DNA of 9,834 bases from Desulfatibacillaceae bacterium. GTDB taxonomy: Bacteria > Desulfobacterota > Desulfobacteria > Desulfobacterales > Desulfatibacillaceae. The position numbers were made by a program, and so were the translations under genes. This document shows, one piece after another, positions 1 through 7,900 of this stretch (position 1 is its first letter; each line of letters opens with the position of its first letter). The stretch covers positions 1-9,834 of the forward strand of contig JASEHB010000051.1 of NCBI GenBank assembly GCA_030018745.1, given 5' to 3'. The notes beneath the pieces are model-generated. The model saw only the letters and a program-made list of their open reading frames with translations. It was not told the DNA's origin and ran no database searches.

Positions 1-10
1 TGAAAAAGAA

Positions 11-56
11 AACAGCAATTATCAGCCACGAAAAACACGAAAAGCACGAAAAAAAA
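11..56. repeat. CACGAAAA tandem repeat, copy 1 (intergenic)
   Basis: Three consecutive units beginning CACGAAA with a 9-nt period start at 27, 36 and 45; the last runs into an A8 tract (49-56). They are preceded by AACAGCAATT (11-20). Nearly the same arrangement recurs at 9684-9728 (AACAGCAAATTT, then three units with the same 9-nt period, then A8 and soon GAT), so this is a dispersed intergenic element rather than chance A-richness. The rest of positions 1-229 shows no gene on either strand and no convincing terminator behind the leftward glycosyltransferase gene that ends at 230. I recall similar CACGAA-type repeats between genes in several bacterial groups, but their function is not known to me. 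Confidence 0.6.
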
Positions 57-229
57 GATAAAGCAGCCAACTTGCTGTCTCGTCCGTAAAAGCGGTGATC
101 CACGCAAAAGGTCGTCATTGGCATTTCAGCTTACACTTGTGCACACCAACTGACGATCCGTTAACCGCCCTGCCAGTTTGTGGTTACCAACCCCAAATGC
201 TTCTATCCCTGTGCAGGGTCTGGATATGT

Positions 230-1369
230 CTAACCTTTTGGCTTCCACCTTTTGGATATTTCTTCATATTGGCTTATTATTTGCCTGCACACGGCCTTTT
301 CGTCAAATCTTTCAAGAACAAGCTCTCTGCCCGCCTTTCCCATTTTCCTTCGCAGGGGGGCGTCTCCCATCAGCCTGCAAAAGGCATCCGCCAAAGCCTG
401 GGCATCCTTTTTGGGCACAAGCAGCCCGGTTTTCCCTTCAATAACCACATCCTGGCAGCCTTCAACAGCCGTGGCCACAACAGGCCGCTCCATTGCGCCC
501 GCCTCCAGCAGCACGCGGGGCAGGCCCTCCCGGTAGCTGGGCAGGGCAATCACATCCGCATCTGCAATGAATGGCCGCACATCATCTGCGCTGCCAAGCC
601 ATTCAACAGCACCATCCTGCTGCATGGCGGCAATCTCATCATCATTGAAGGCGGAAGGGTTATGGGTGTCAACAGGGCCAAGCAGCAAAAAGCGGCAATC
701 CGGGGCCTTTTGCCTTACCAGCCTTGCAGCCTCAACAAACTCGGCCACGCCCTTGTCCTTTAAAAGCCGTGAAACCATGAGCACGGTGAATGGCCTTTTG
801 CCTTGGGGCGGGCTGGCAGGGGCAAAATGGGAGCAGTCAACCCCCTCGCCGGGCAAAAGCAGGGCCTTTTTGGGCGAAACCAGGCCGCCTTCCACAAAAA
901 CAGCCCTGTCCTGGGGGTTTAAAAAGAACACGGTTTGGGGCAAAAGCAGGGCAACCCTGTACATGGCCTCCACCACAAGGCGCAGCCACGAGCCTTTTTC
1001 GCGGGTGAAAACAAAGCCAAGCCCGGTGACAGTGCTGATGATTTTTTTTGCGCCTGCAAGCCTTGCTGCAACAGCCCCGTAAATGACCGGCTTTATTGTG
1101 AACAGGTGAACAATATCAGGCCTGGTCTGCCGGGCAAGCCTGTAAATGGCAAAAAACAGTTTTATGTCGCCGGTTGGGCTTATGCCCTGTTTATTCACAG
1201 GAAGCTCAACAAATTCGGCCCCGGTCTGCCGGATTCGCTCTTCAAAGCCGTCTGCCCTGCCAGCGCAGATGACCGTGTGGCCGAGGGCTATAAGCTCGCG
1301 GATAAGCCCTGCCCGGAAGTTGTAAAGGGTCCAGGCGCAGCGGGATATGAGAAGTATTTTAAGCGGCAT
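230..1369 (-). CDS. GT4-family glycosyltransferase (GT-B fold)
   Basis: Predicted retaining glycosyltransferase of 379 residues that moves a sugar from a nucleotide-sugar onto a lipid-linked or polysaccharide acceptor at the cytoplasmic face of the membrane. The N-terminal half (about 1-170) is a Rossmann-like acceptor domain opening with a hydrophobic strand (KILLIS) and containing TRPDIVHLF (82-90). The C-terminal donor domain begins near 195 with VLMVSRLLKDKG, which supplies the usual Arg201 and Lys206 phosphate contacts, and holds the EX7E motif E281-E289 in REGLPRVLLE. Length is normal for the family. The pattern resembles PglA/WbpT-like enzymes of O-antigen or glycan assembly, but donor and acceptor cannot be read from sequence. 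The ATG at 1369 has no clear Shine-Dalgarno sequence. The gene lies 149 nt downstream of ftsB in the same direction, and a small hairpin in the gap makes shared transcription uncertain. Confidence 0.88.
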   Translation of the reverse strand: MPLKILLISRCAWTLYNFRAGLIRELIALGHTVICAGRADGFEERIRQTGAEFVELPVNKQGISPTGDIKLFFAIYRLARQTRPDIVHLFTIKPVIYGAVAARLAGAKKIISTVTGLGFVFTREKGSWLRLVVEAMYRVALLLPQTVFFLNPQDRAVFVEGGLVSPKKALLLPGEGVDCSHFAPASPPQGKRPFTVLMVSRLLKDKGVAEFVEAARLVRQKAPDCRFLLLGPVDTHNPSAFNDDEIAAMQQDGAVEWLGSADDVRPFIADADVIALPSYREGLPRVLLEAGAMERPVVATAVEGCQDVVIEGKTGLLVPKKDAQALADAFCRLMGDAPLRRKMGKAGRELVLERFDEKAVCRQIISQYEEISKRWKPKG

Positions 1370-1496
1370 GGCAAGAACCGGGTTTTAAGGGATTTTTTTT
1401 ATTGAATCAGCTCAAAAGCCTGCTGCGGCATAAGGCTGTCGGCCCGGACCGTTTTTTTTAACAACCTGCATCCATTTGTCTGCTGCAAAGCCCTTA

Positions 1497-1514
1497 AAAG
1501 GGGATTGCCCCTTT
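1497..1514 (-). terminator. Weak hairpin just downstream of ftsB
   Basis: A perfect 7-bp stem (AAAGGGG / CCCCTTT) with a 4-nt loop lies 4 nt beyond the ftsB stop codon. On the minus strand the stem ends in TTTT before AAGG, so the U-tract is short. It could be a weak or attenuating intrinsic terminator separating murJ-ftsB from the glycosyltransferase gene, or only an RNA-stabilising hairpin. The remaining gap up to 1370 holds T-rich tracts (around 1393-1400 and 1452-1459) but no convincing promoter. Confidence 0.4.
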
Positions 1515-1518
1515 GATT

Positions 1519-1866
1519 TTATGGAGACTGGGGGGCATCCGGAGAAATCTTGGAGCTTTCCGGCCTGGCGGCAAGGGGAGGGGGGGCATCCTTGAAACGG
1601 ATGACGATTTCGCCTTCCCCCACAAGGCCCATTTCATCGCGGGCAAATGATTCCACAAAGGCCGGGTCGTTTTTCAGCCTTTCTATTGTGCGGACAAAGC
1701 GCGCGTTGTGCCTCTGCATATCCGCGTTAACAGCCTCAATGCGGGCCTTTTCCTTGGACATTCGCCACATGACCACAAGCCCCCTGTTGCCAAAAACCAC
1801 AACAAAGAAGAAAACCAGCACCCCAACAAAAAGCGCTGTCAGTATGAGGTTATCCTTTGTTTCCAT
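1519..1866 (-). CDS. ftsB: FtsB/DivIC-family septum formation initiator
   Basis: Small bitopic membrane protein (115 residues) of the FtsB/DivIC family, which in characterised bacteria joins FtsL and FtsQ in the divisome and helps activate septal peptidoglycan synthesis. A short cytoplasmic N-terminus is followed by one transmembrane helix (about 8-25, LILTALFVGVLVFFFVVVF) and a charged, probably coiled-coil segment (about 35-65). The family signature RLKNDPAFVESFARDEMGL (63-81) then runs into GEIVIRF (85-91). The last 20 or so residues are a Pro/Ser-rich tail with no recognisable motif. The ATG at 1866 has GAGG four bases upstream and lies inside the end of murJ (17-bp overlap), so translational coupling is likely. 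The family call is solid; the symbol is by similarity, since FtsB and DivIC are hard to separate at this length. Confidence 0.85.
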   Translation of the reverse strand: METKDNLILTALFVGVLVFFFVVVFGNRGLVVMWRMSKEKARIEAVNADMQRHNARFVRTIERLKNDPAFVESFARDEMGLVGEGEIVIRFKDAPPPLAARPESSKISPDAPQSP

Positions 1867-3433
1867 GCCGCCTCAACCGCCCTGTGGCAAGTGCCTGAAA
1901 CGAAAAATACTCCGGGCTTTTAAGCAATCTGGCGCAAAGGGCAAAAACAGCGCCCCCAAGAATTATGCAGCCAAAAACCCCGGCAAAAAGCCGCCCAAAG
2001 CCCACCGGCCCAAAACCCAGAAAAAGGCTGCGGCCAATGGCCACCGCTGCACCCATGACAAGCGCGCAGAAAAGCGAGCGCATAAATGAGCGCAATATAG
2101 CACGCCCGCCGATAAAACCCAACCTTTGCTTGAGCAGCCACATGAGCACAAAAAGGTTAAGGCTGCTTGCAAGAGAAATTGCCAGAGCAAGCCCATTGTG
2201 CAGCATAGGCCCCATAAGGGCAAGGGAGAAAACAATATTTGCTGCAAGCGAAAGCACCGCAACCCGCATGGGTGTTGAGGCATCCTGCAGGGCATAGAAT
2301 ACGGAAACCACAATCCGCACCGCAGCAAAGGCCGTAAGGCCCACAGCATAGTAGAAAAGGGCCGAGGTGGTGGCCCTTGTGGTGGCCGGGTCAAAGGCCC
2401 CCCGCTCCAGAAGAAGGGCCACAATGGGCTGGCCAAGCACCATAAGGCCCACCGTGGCAGGCAGCATGATAAAGAAAATCAGCCCCATTGCATAGGAAAA
2501 GCTGTCTTTCAACCCGTCAATATCCCCTTCCTGGGCATGGCGGGAAAGGCTTGGCAGGGTGGCCGTGGCAAGGGCAATGCCAAAAATCCCCAGGGGGAAC
2601 TGCACAAGGCGGTCAGCATAATAAAGGTAGGCCACAGAGCCATCCGGCAGCAGGGCTGCAAGCTGGGTGCCCACAACAATGTTTATCTGGTAAACCGCAG
2701 CCCCCAGCACCGCAGGCCCCATGAGCGCCCCCACCTTTTTCATGGCAGGGTGCCACAGGCTTCTGCCCTTCCACAGGCGCACGCCGTGGCGCACAAGAAA
2801 AGGAAACTGAAAGCCAAGCTGCAAAAGCCCGCCTATGAGCACGCCCACTGCAAGGCCGTAAACCGGCTCCGTTAGCCAGGAGGCCAGAAAAACAAGGGAT
2901 AAAATCATGCTCACATTTAAAAGCAGCGGAGCTGCCGCAGGGGCCGCAAAATGCCCCCTCACATTGAGCACGCCCATGCAAAGGGCCACAAGACCTATGA
3001 AAAATATATATGGAAAGACCATGCGGGTAAGGGAAACGGTCAGCGAGAGCTTTTCCGGGTCTGCGGCAAAGTTCCAGGCCATGCCGTAGCGCACAAGCCA
3101 GTAGGCCCCAATCATGCCAAGAACCGTTACAGCAAAAAGCACAAGTGCAAGCAGCTTAAAAGAGGCCCCTGCAAAGCGGTCGGCCTCCTCAATGCCCTGT
3201 TTGGCCGTGACCTCCGTGTAAACCGGAATAAAGGCCACGGTGAGCGAGCCTTCCGCAAAAAGCCTTCTCAAAAGGTTGGGTATGCGGAATGCCACCACAA
3301 AGGCCTCTGCCGCAACGCCGGACCCAAAGTAGGCGGCCATCACCGCATCGCGCACATAGCCCATTATGCGCGAAAGAAATGTGGCAACGCCCACCACGCC
3401 GCCTGCGCGTATCATTTTGGCCTTTTCAGACAA
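1850..3433 (-). CDS. murJ: Lipid II flippase MurJ (MviN)
   Basis: Integral membrane flippase of the MOP superfamily (527 residues, close to the 511 of E. coli MurJ) that moves lipid II across the inner membrane for peptidoglycan synthesis. Hydrophobic helices run through the whole protein, consistent with the 14-helix family fold. The N-terminus matches E. coli MurJ with an offset of four: Arg22, Arg28 and Arg56 correspond to the functionally important Arg18, Arg24 and Arg52, and the following RRLFAEG is conserved. The position of E. coli Asp39 is Glu43 here, a conservative change. Other family landmarks are NVRGHFAAPAAAPLLLN, LLERGAFDPATT and FYALQDASTPMRVAV. The start is TTG: it has a strong GGAGGAG six bases upstream, whereas the internal ATG at codon 7 (3415) does not. 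It is first in a leftward block with ftsB and diverges from the nuclease/ATPase pair. Confidence 0.95.
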   Translation of the reverse strand: MSEKAKMIRAGGVVGVATFLSRIMGYVRDAVMAAYFGSGVAAEAFVVAFRIPNLLRRLFAEGSLTVAFIPVYTEVTAKQGIEEADRFAGASFKLLALVLFAVTVLGMIGAYWLVRYGMAWNFAADPEKLSLTVSLTRMVFPYIFFIGLVALCMGVLNVRGHFAAPAAAPLLLNVSMILSLVFLASWLTEPVYGLAVGVLIGGLLQLGFQFPFLVRHGVRLWKGRSLWHPAMKKVGALMGPAVLGAAVYQINIVVGTQLAALLPDGSVAYLYYADRLVQFPLGIFGIALATATLPSLSRHAQEGDIDGLKDSFSYAMGLIFFIMLPATVGLMVLGQPIVALLLERGAFDPATTRATTSALFYYAVGLTAFAAVRIVVSVFYALQDASTPMRVAVLSLAANIVFSLALMGPMLHNGLALAISLASSLNLFVLMWLLKQRLGFIGGRAILRSFMRSLFCALVMGAAVAIGRSLFLGFGPVGFGRLFAGVFGCIILGGAVFALCARLLKSPEYFSFQALATGRLRRHGNKG

Positions 3434-3439
3434 ACAAAG

Positions 3440-3447
3440 CTCCTCCC
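3440..3447 (-). promoter_or_regulatory. Strong ribosome binding site fixing the murJ TTG start
   Basis: On the minus strand the bases read GGGAGGAG, followed by a 6-nt spacer (CTTTGT) and TTG at 3433. This near-perfect Shine-Dalgarno sequence supports the TTG start over the ATG six codons further in, which has only a weak AAAAGG upstream. Confidence 0.75.
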
Positions 3448-3461
3448 GGCTCCATGCAAAC

Positions 3462-3493
3462 GGATTATCCCCTTGTCCGCCCTTTCATAATCC
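3462..3493 (-). promoter_or_regulatory. Inverted repeat and candidate -10 element upstream of murJ
   Basis: GGATTAT (3462-3468) and ATAATCC (3487-3493) form a perfect 7-bp inverted repeat with an 18-nt spacer. The proximal arm, read on the minus strand, contains GATAAT (3469-3464), five of six matches to the -10 consensus and about 30 nt from the TTG start. No good -35 lies at the right distance. This could be an operator overlapping the murJ promoter, or coincidence in a short A/T-containing stretch. Confidence 0.3.
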
Positions 3494-3634
3494 AAACCAG
3501 GCCTTGATGCAATGAGGCTTTGTCTGTTAAACTGCCCAAAATCCTTTTGCCTTTAGCCGTGCTTGCAGACCCTTGAAAACTCATTTGCGGGAAAACCCTT
3601 AAAAAGCCGTCATTCCTGCGGATGCTTTGAATCC

Positions 3635-3657
3635 GGAATAAAACAAGCTGTTATTCC
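3635..3657. promoter_or_regulatory. Inverted repeat GGAATAA-N9-TTATTCC before the nuclease gene
   Basis: A perfect 7-bp inverted repeat lies 68-90 nt upstream of the metallophosphoesterase start. Its left arm also pairs with ATTCC at 3612-3616, giving alternative stems. The surrounding GTCATTCC...AATCCGGAAT (3609-3639) resembles a degenerate member of the common GTCATTCC-type intergenic repeats. A weak TTGAAT (-35-like) sits just upstream at 3627-3632, but no good -10 follows. It may be an operator for the rightward operon or a decayed repeat. Confidence 0.3.
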
Positions 3658-3724
3658 CATTGAAAGGCTTTTGTCTTCAAGCGCGACAAAAAAACTCTTT
3701 TTCTTCATTTTCTAACGGCGGGCC

Positions 3725-4984
3725 ATGGGCGCATTTTCCTTTATTCATGCTGCGGATATTCACCTGGACAGCCCATTTGCGGGCATAACGGCGCGGGCGC
3801 CGGGCATTGCCGGGGTCTTGCAGCGGGCCACCTTCAGGGCGCTGGACGCGCTGGTTGATCTGGCCCTGTCCCGGCAGGCGGACTTTGTTGTGCTTGCAGG
3901 GGATGTTTTTGACTGGGCGGATAAAAGCCTTGCCGCGCAACTGGCCTTTGCCGATGCAGTTGGCCGCCTGGAGGAGCCGGGCATTGCCGTGTTTGTGGTC
4001 TGCGGAAATCATGACCCTGCGGCTGGGCGCAGTTTTTCCGTGGATTTTCCCGATAACCTTGTTGTGTTTCCGCACGAGGAGGTTGAAACGCACATTGTTT
4101 CCCGCAGGGGAAGGCAGATTGCAGCAGTATCGGGCATAAGCTTTCAAAAAAATGCCGAGGCCCGCAACCTTGTGGCCCTTTTTCCAAAGGAGCACCCCGG
4201 CCTTTTTTCCGTGGGGCTTGTTCATGCCAATGTGGGGGGCGCAACAGGCCACGAAAATTATGCCCCCTGCCTTGTTTCGGACCTGGACAACCCTGCCATT
4301 GATTACTGGGCGCTAGGCCATGTGCACACAAGAAGAACCCTGCGGGAGAGGCCTTTGGCAATTTATCCGGGCAACACCCAGGGCCGCAGCTTTGCAGAAA
4401 CCGGGCCGCGGGGCTGTTATTTTGTGCAGGTTGAGGGCGATAAAATCCAAAGCGAGTTCTGCCCCCTTGATGCTGTTCGCTTTCTGGAAGAGGAGCTTTC
4501 CATTGCGGCAATTGGCTCGATAAACGCCCTGGAGTCGGCCGTTTTTGAGAAGATTGAAAAAATGGAAGAGCTGGCCGACAGGAGGCCGGCTGTCTGCCGG
4601 GTAACCCTTGCGGGCCGGGGGCCGCTTTACGGGGAACTCAAGGGCACAGACGAGTTGGATGCACTTCTGGAAAGGGCGCGCCAGAACTTTGAGGGCAGGG
4701 AGCCTTTTGTCTGGGTGGAGCGCATAAGAAACTGCTGCCTGCCGGAAATTGACCTTGAAGCCAGGGCAAAGGGCGATGACTTTGCAGCCCAGGTGCTTGC
4801 CCTTGCAAAAAAAATGCAGGAAGACCCGGAGGCCATGCAACGCATGGAGGGAAAAGCCCTTTCCCCTCTTTTTGATGACAGCCGCATAAAAAGGGCCATA
4901 AGCCCCTTAACTGATGACGAGAAAAATGAAATCCTCCAACAGGCCCGCCTTGCCTGCCTTGAGCTTCTGGAGGAGTCCCTGTGA
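3725..4984 (+). CDS. SbcD/Mre11-type metallophosphoesterase (YhaO-like)
   Basis: Predicted Mn-dependent DNA nuclease of 419 residues, partner of the ATPase encoded directly downstream. The calcineurin-like phosphoesterase core is complete: D11 and H13 (ADIHLDSPF), D60 (LAGDVFD), N95-H96-D97 (CGNHD), H167 (LVHANVGG), and H199 with H201 (LGHVHTRR). All the usual metal ligands and the catalytic Asn-His are therefore intact. The HLDSPF start and the YWALGHVH stretch fit the YhaO branch better than classical SbcD. Residues from about 255 onward form a capping and C-terminal region rich in charged helices, where Mre11-type proteins usually bind the coiled-coil base of their ATPase. The ATG at 3725 has only a weak G-rich upstream stretch. 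The stop overlaps the next start by 4 bp (GTGA), so the two proteins are probably made together. DNA end processing is inferred from family membership. Confidence 0.88.
   Translation: MGAFSFIHAADIHLDSPFAGITARAPGIAGVLQRATFRALDALVDLALSRQADFVVLAGDVFDWADKSLAAQLAFADAVGRLEEPGIAVFVVCGNHDPAAGRSFSVDFPDNLVVFPHEEVETHIVSRRGRQIAAVSGISFQKNAEARNLVALFPKEHPGLFSVGLVHANVGGATGHENYAPCLVSDLDNPAIDYWALGHVHTRRTLRERPLAIYPGNTQGRSFAETGPRGCYFVQVEGDKIQSEFCPLDAVRFLEEELSIAAIGSINALESAVFEKIEKMEELADRRPAVCRVTLAGRGPLYGELKGTDELDALLERARQNFEGREPFVWVERIRNCCLPEIDLEARAKGDDFAAQVLALAKKMQEDPEAMQRMEGKALSPLFDDSRIKRAISPLTDDEKNEILQQARLACLELLEESL
4969..4975 (+). promoter_or_regulatory. Ribosome binding site for the GTG start of the ATPase gene
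   Basis: GGAGGAG inside the last codons of the upstream gene sits five bases before GTG at 4981. It fixes this non-ATG start and supports coupled translation of the pair. Confidence 0.7.
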
Positions 4985-7900
4985 AAATATCCTCCTTTGG
5001 CATAAACGGCTTTGGCATATTTGCAGATGTCCTGGTGGAGGGGCTTGAGCCGGGCCTCAATGTGTTTGTGGGGAACAACGAGGCAGGTAAATCCACGCTT
5101 CTGGCTTTTTTCCGCAGCGTGCTTTTCGGGTTTCCGGATGGCAGGAGCAGGGAAAATCCCTACGAGCCTCTGGCCGGGGGGAGGCATGGCGGCAGAATTA
5201 TTTTTGAGCATCAAAAGGAGGGCGCATTCACCCTTTCAAGGTACAAGGAAATCCGCGGTGAAAAGCTTTTGCTGGAATTTGCAGACGGCCGCAGGGGAGG
5301 GGCCGCTGACCTTGCCCGCATAACCCACGGCATGGATCGCAATGCCTATTCAAATGTGTGGGCTGTTGGCCTTGCCGAGCTTGCCACCCTCAAAAACCTC
5401 ACGGGCGATGATGTGAAGGGCGCTTTGCTGGGCGCAGGCATGGGAGCGGCTGTCAATGCAGTCCCCCGCGCCCGGCAGGAGGCCAGAAAGCAGATGGACG
5501 CCCTTTTTGCCAAAAAAGGCAGCAGGGCCATCAACCAGCTTTTGCAGCAGCTTGATAAGGTCAACGCTTCAATTGACAAGGTTTTTTCCCAAAGCGGGCA
5601 GTACAAAAAGCTCAAAGAGGAATCCTTGAGCCTTGCCGGGCGCATTGAGGCGGCCTGGCAGGAAAAAGATGCTGTCCAGGCGCGGCTTTTTCACTGCGAT
5701 AGGTTGCTGGGCCTTTGGGATGACTGGATTTTGTGGGGCGAGGCTGTGCAAAACCTGGAAAAGCTGGCCCACCTGCCAAAAGACTTTCCGATGGATGCCC
5801 TTTCCCGTTTTGGGGCCGTCAATGAAGGCCTGGAAAAGGTTGGGGAGCAAAAAAAGGAAAATCAGGCCCGTTTGGAGCAAAACGCCCTGGAGCTTGCCCA
5901 GTGCAGGCCGGACAGTCTGCTTCTGGAAAAGGAGGCGGCCATTTCCGCCCTTGCCCAAAGGGCAAAGACCCACGAGCAAAATCTTGAGCACATTGAGGAA
6001 AGCAAAAACTCCATTCATGCAAAGGAGGATTCCCTAAAGGAGGTCCTGGCAAGCCTTGGCCCCGGCTGGACAGAGGAAATGGCCGCAAAGGCGGACCGCA
6101 GCCTTTTTGCCCAACAGCAGATAGCCGCCTGCGAGGAAGCGCTCTCAAGAGCCAGACGACAGGCGGATCTTGCCGGGCAGGCCCTTAAATCCGCTGATGC
6201 CGATTTTGAAAAAGCCTGCCAGGAGCGTGCCTCCCTTGAGGGGCAAATCAAAAACCTGCCGGATAAGGAGCAGAGTTTTGACGAAGCTGCCTGCGAAAAG
6301 CTTATGCGCGGTCAGGACAGGTTTGTTGATCTGGCAAGAAGAATACCTGCTCTGGAAAGCCAGCAGGCAGCCCTTGCCGCGCAGTTGGAGCAGTCGGCCC
6401 GGCAGGTGTCGGCCTCCTTTGGGCCGGAGAATCTTGTCAACCTGGACCCATCCGGCCATGCCCAGTTGCAGGCCGGGCAGATTGAAAATGAGCTTTCCAG
6501 AACGCAAAACGCCATCGAAACAGCCCAGGAGCTTCTGGAAAAGGCGCAAAATCAGCTGACTGCAAAGGATAAGGCGCTTTATGAAAAAGCCCGCCTGCTT
6601 GATGAGCAAAAGGCTTTAAAGCCCCTGGACAGCCAGCAGATTGAGCAGGCCCGCAGCAGGCTCAACAAGGCAAGGCCCATTGCAGCAGAGCTTGCCGCAG
6701 CAAGGCTTGGCGCAAATTTGCCCGCATCCGGCCCCGACCGCCCTGCAAGGCTTGCGGCCCTTGTCTGGCTTGGGGTTTCCGCAGTTTGTGCAGGCGGCAT
6801 TCTGGCCCTGTGGGCAGCCCTGGCTGATTTGGGCGCATTTGCACTTGCGGCAGGACTTGGCCTTGCCGGTGCAGGCATTGCCTGGCTTGTATTGCGCCAG
6901 GTCAGCCGGGCCAGGGCGCAGGCCGTCCGGCAGAGGATTGCAGCCCTTGAAAATGACCTGGCGGAAATCCTGGGGCAACCCGGCCCCTTTGACCAGGAGC
7001 TGATGAGCCGCCTTGAAGAAGAGCTTTCAAGTGCAGGCGCAAAACTTGCCCGGATACAGATTTTAGAGGACGCCCATTCAGATGCCTGCCAGGAGGCCCA
7101 AACCTGCAAGGATGACCATCAGCTTGCCCTTAAAAGGCTTGAAAGGGCTGTTGAGCAGCAGAAGAAGGCAAAAGATGACTGGCAGGCCCTGTGCGCCGGG
7201 CTTGGGCTTGGCCCCATAAGCCCCCAGGAGCTTCGCCTTGTTTTTCGGAGGGCGGAGCAGGCTGGCGATGCTGCAAACAAAGCCCGCGAAATGGCCCGCC
7301 AGATGCAGGAAGAAAAGGCCTGGTTTGGGGTTTATCTTGCGGATGCACAAAAGCTGGGGGCCTTTGAAGGCGACTTGGGCGATATTGATGTGAGAAATCT
7401 TTCCGGCCACAAGCTTGAGGCCCTTGCCCAGGCCCTGGAGCGTTTCCTTGAAAAGGTGCGGCAGGCCAAGGATGCAGCCCGTCAGCAAGAGGCGCTTGCC
7501 AGGGATCTGAAAAAGGCTGCCATGCAGGAGGAGCAGGCAGGCAGGGTGCTTGAAAAATGCCGCCAGGAGAGCCTCAAGGCAGCCGCCGCCACAGATGAAG
7601 CCCGCACGGCCTGGGAAAATTGGCTTGAAAAAAGGCGTCTGCCAAAGGGCCTGGACTTTGCCGGGGCAAGGCAGGCCCTTTTGCACATGGAAAAAGCAGC
7701 CCGGCTCAAAAACGAAATCAGCAGCCTCAAAGCTGCCAGTGCTGCAAGGCAGGAGGCTGCGGCGGCCTTTATAAAAGAGGCAAAAAGCCTTTTTGAAGCC
7801 CTTGGCATTGTGCCTGATGAGGCCATCCTGTTAAGCCGGTCCGTGCTGGACCTTGACCAGAGGGCCGAGCAGAACAGCAAAAATGCAGTCAGGGCGCAAG

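Noticed and set aside
95..763. Plus-strand open frame of 222 codons at the left end
   Set aside because: Most of it is antisense to the well-supported glycosyltransferase gene, and the translated sequence has no family features.
1963..2436. Long open frames antisense or out of frame to murJ, and similar frames elsewhere, such as minus-strand 3834-4511 and 6579-7109
   Set aside because: They lie wholly within strongly supported genes, have low-complexity compositions (Pro, Arg, Cys or Ser rich) typical of shadow frames in GC-rich coding DNA, and show no recognisable domain.
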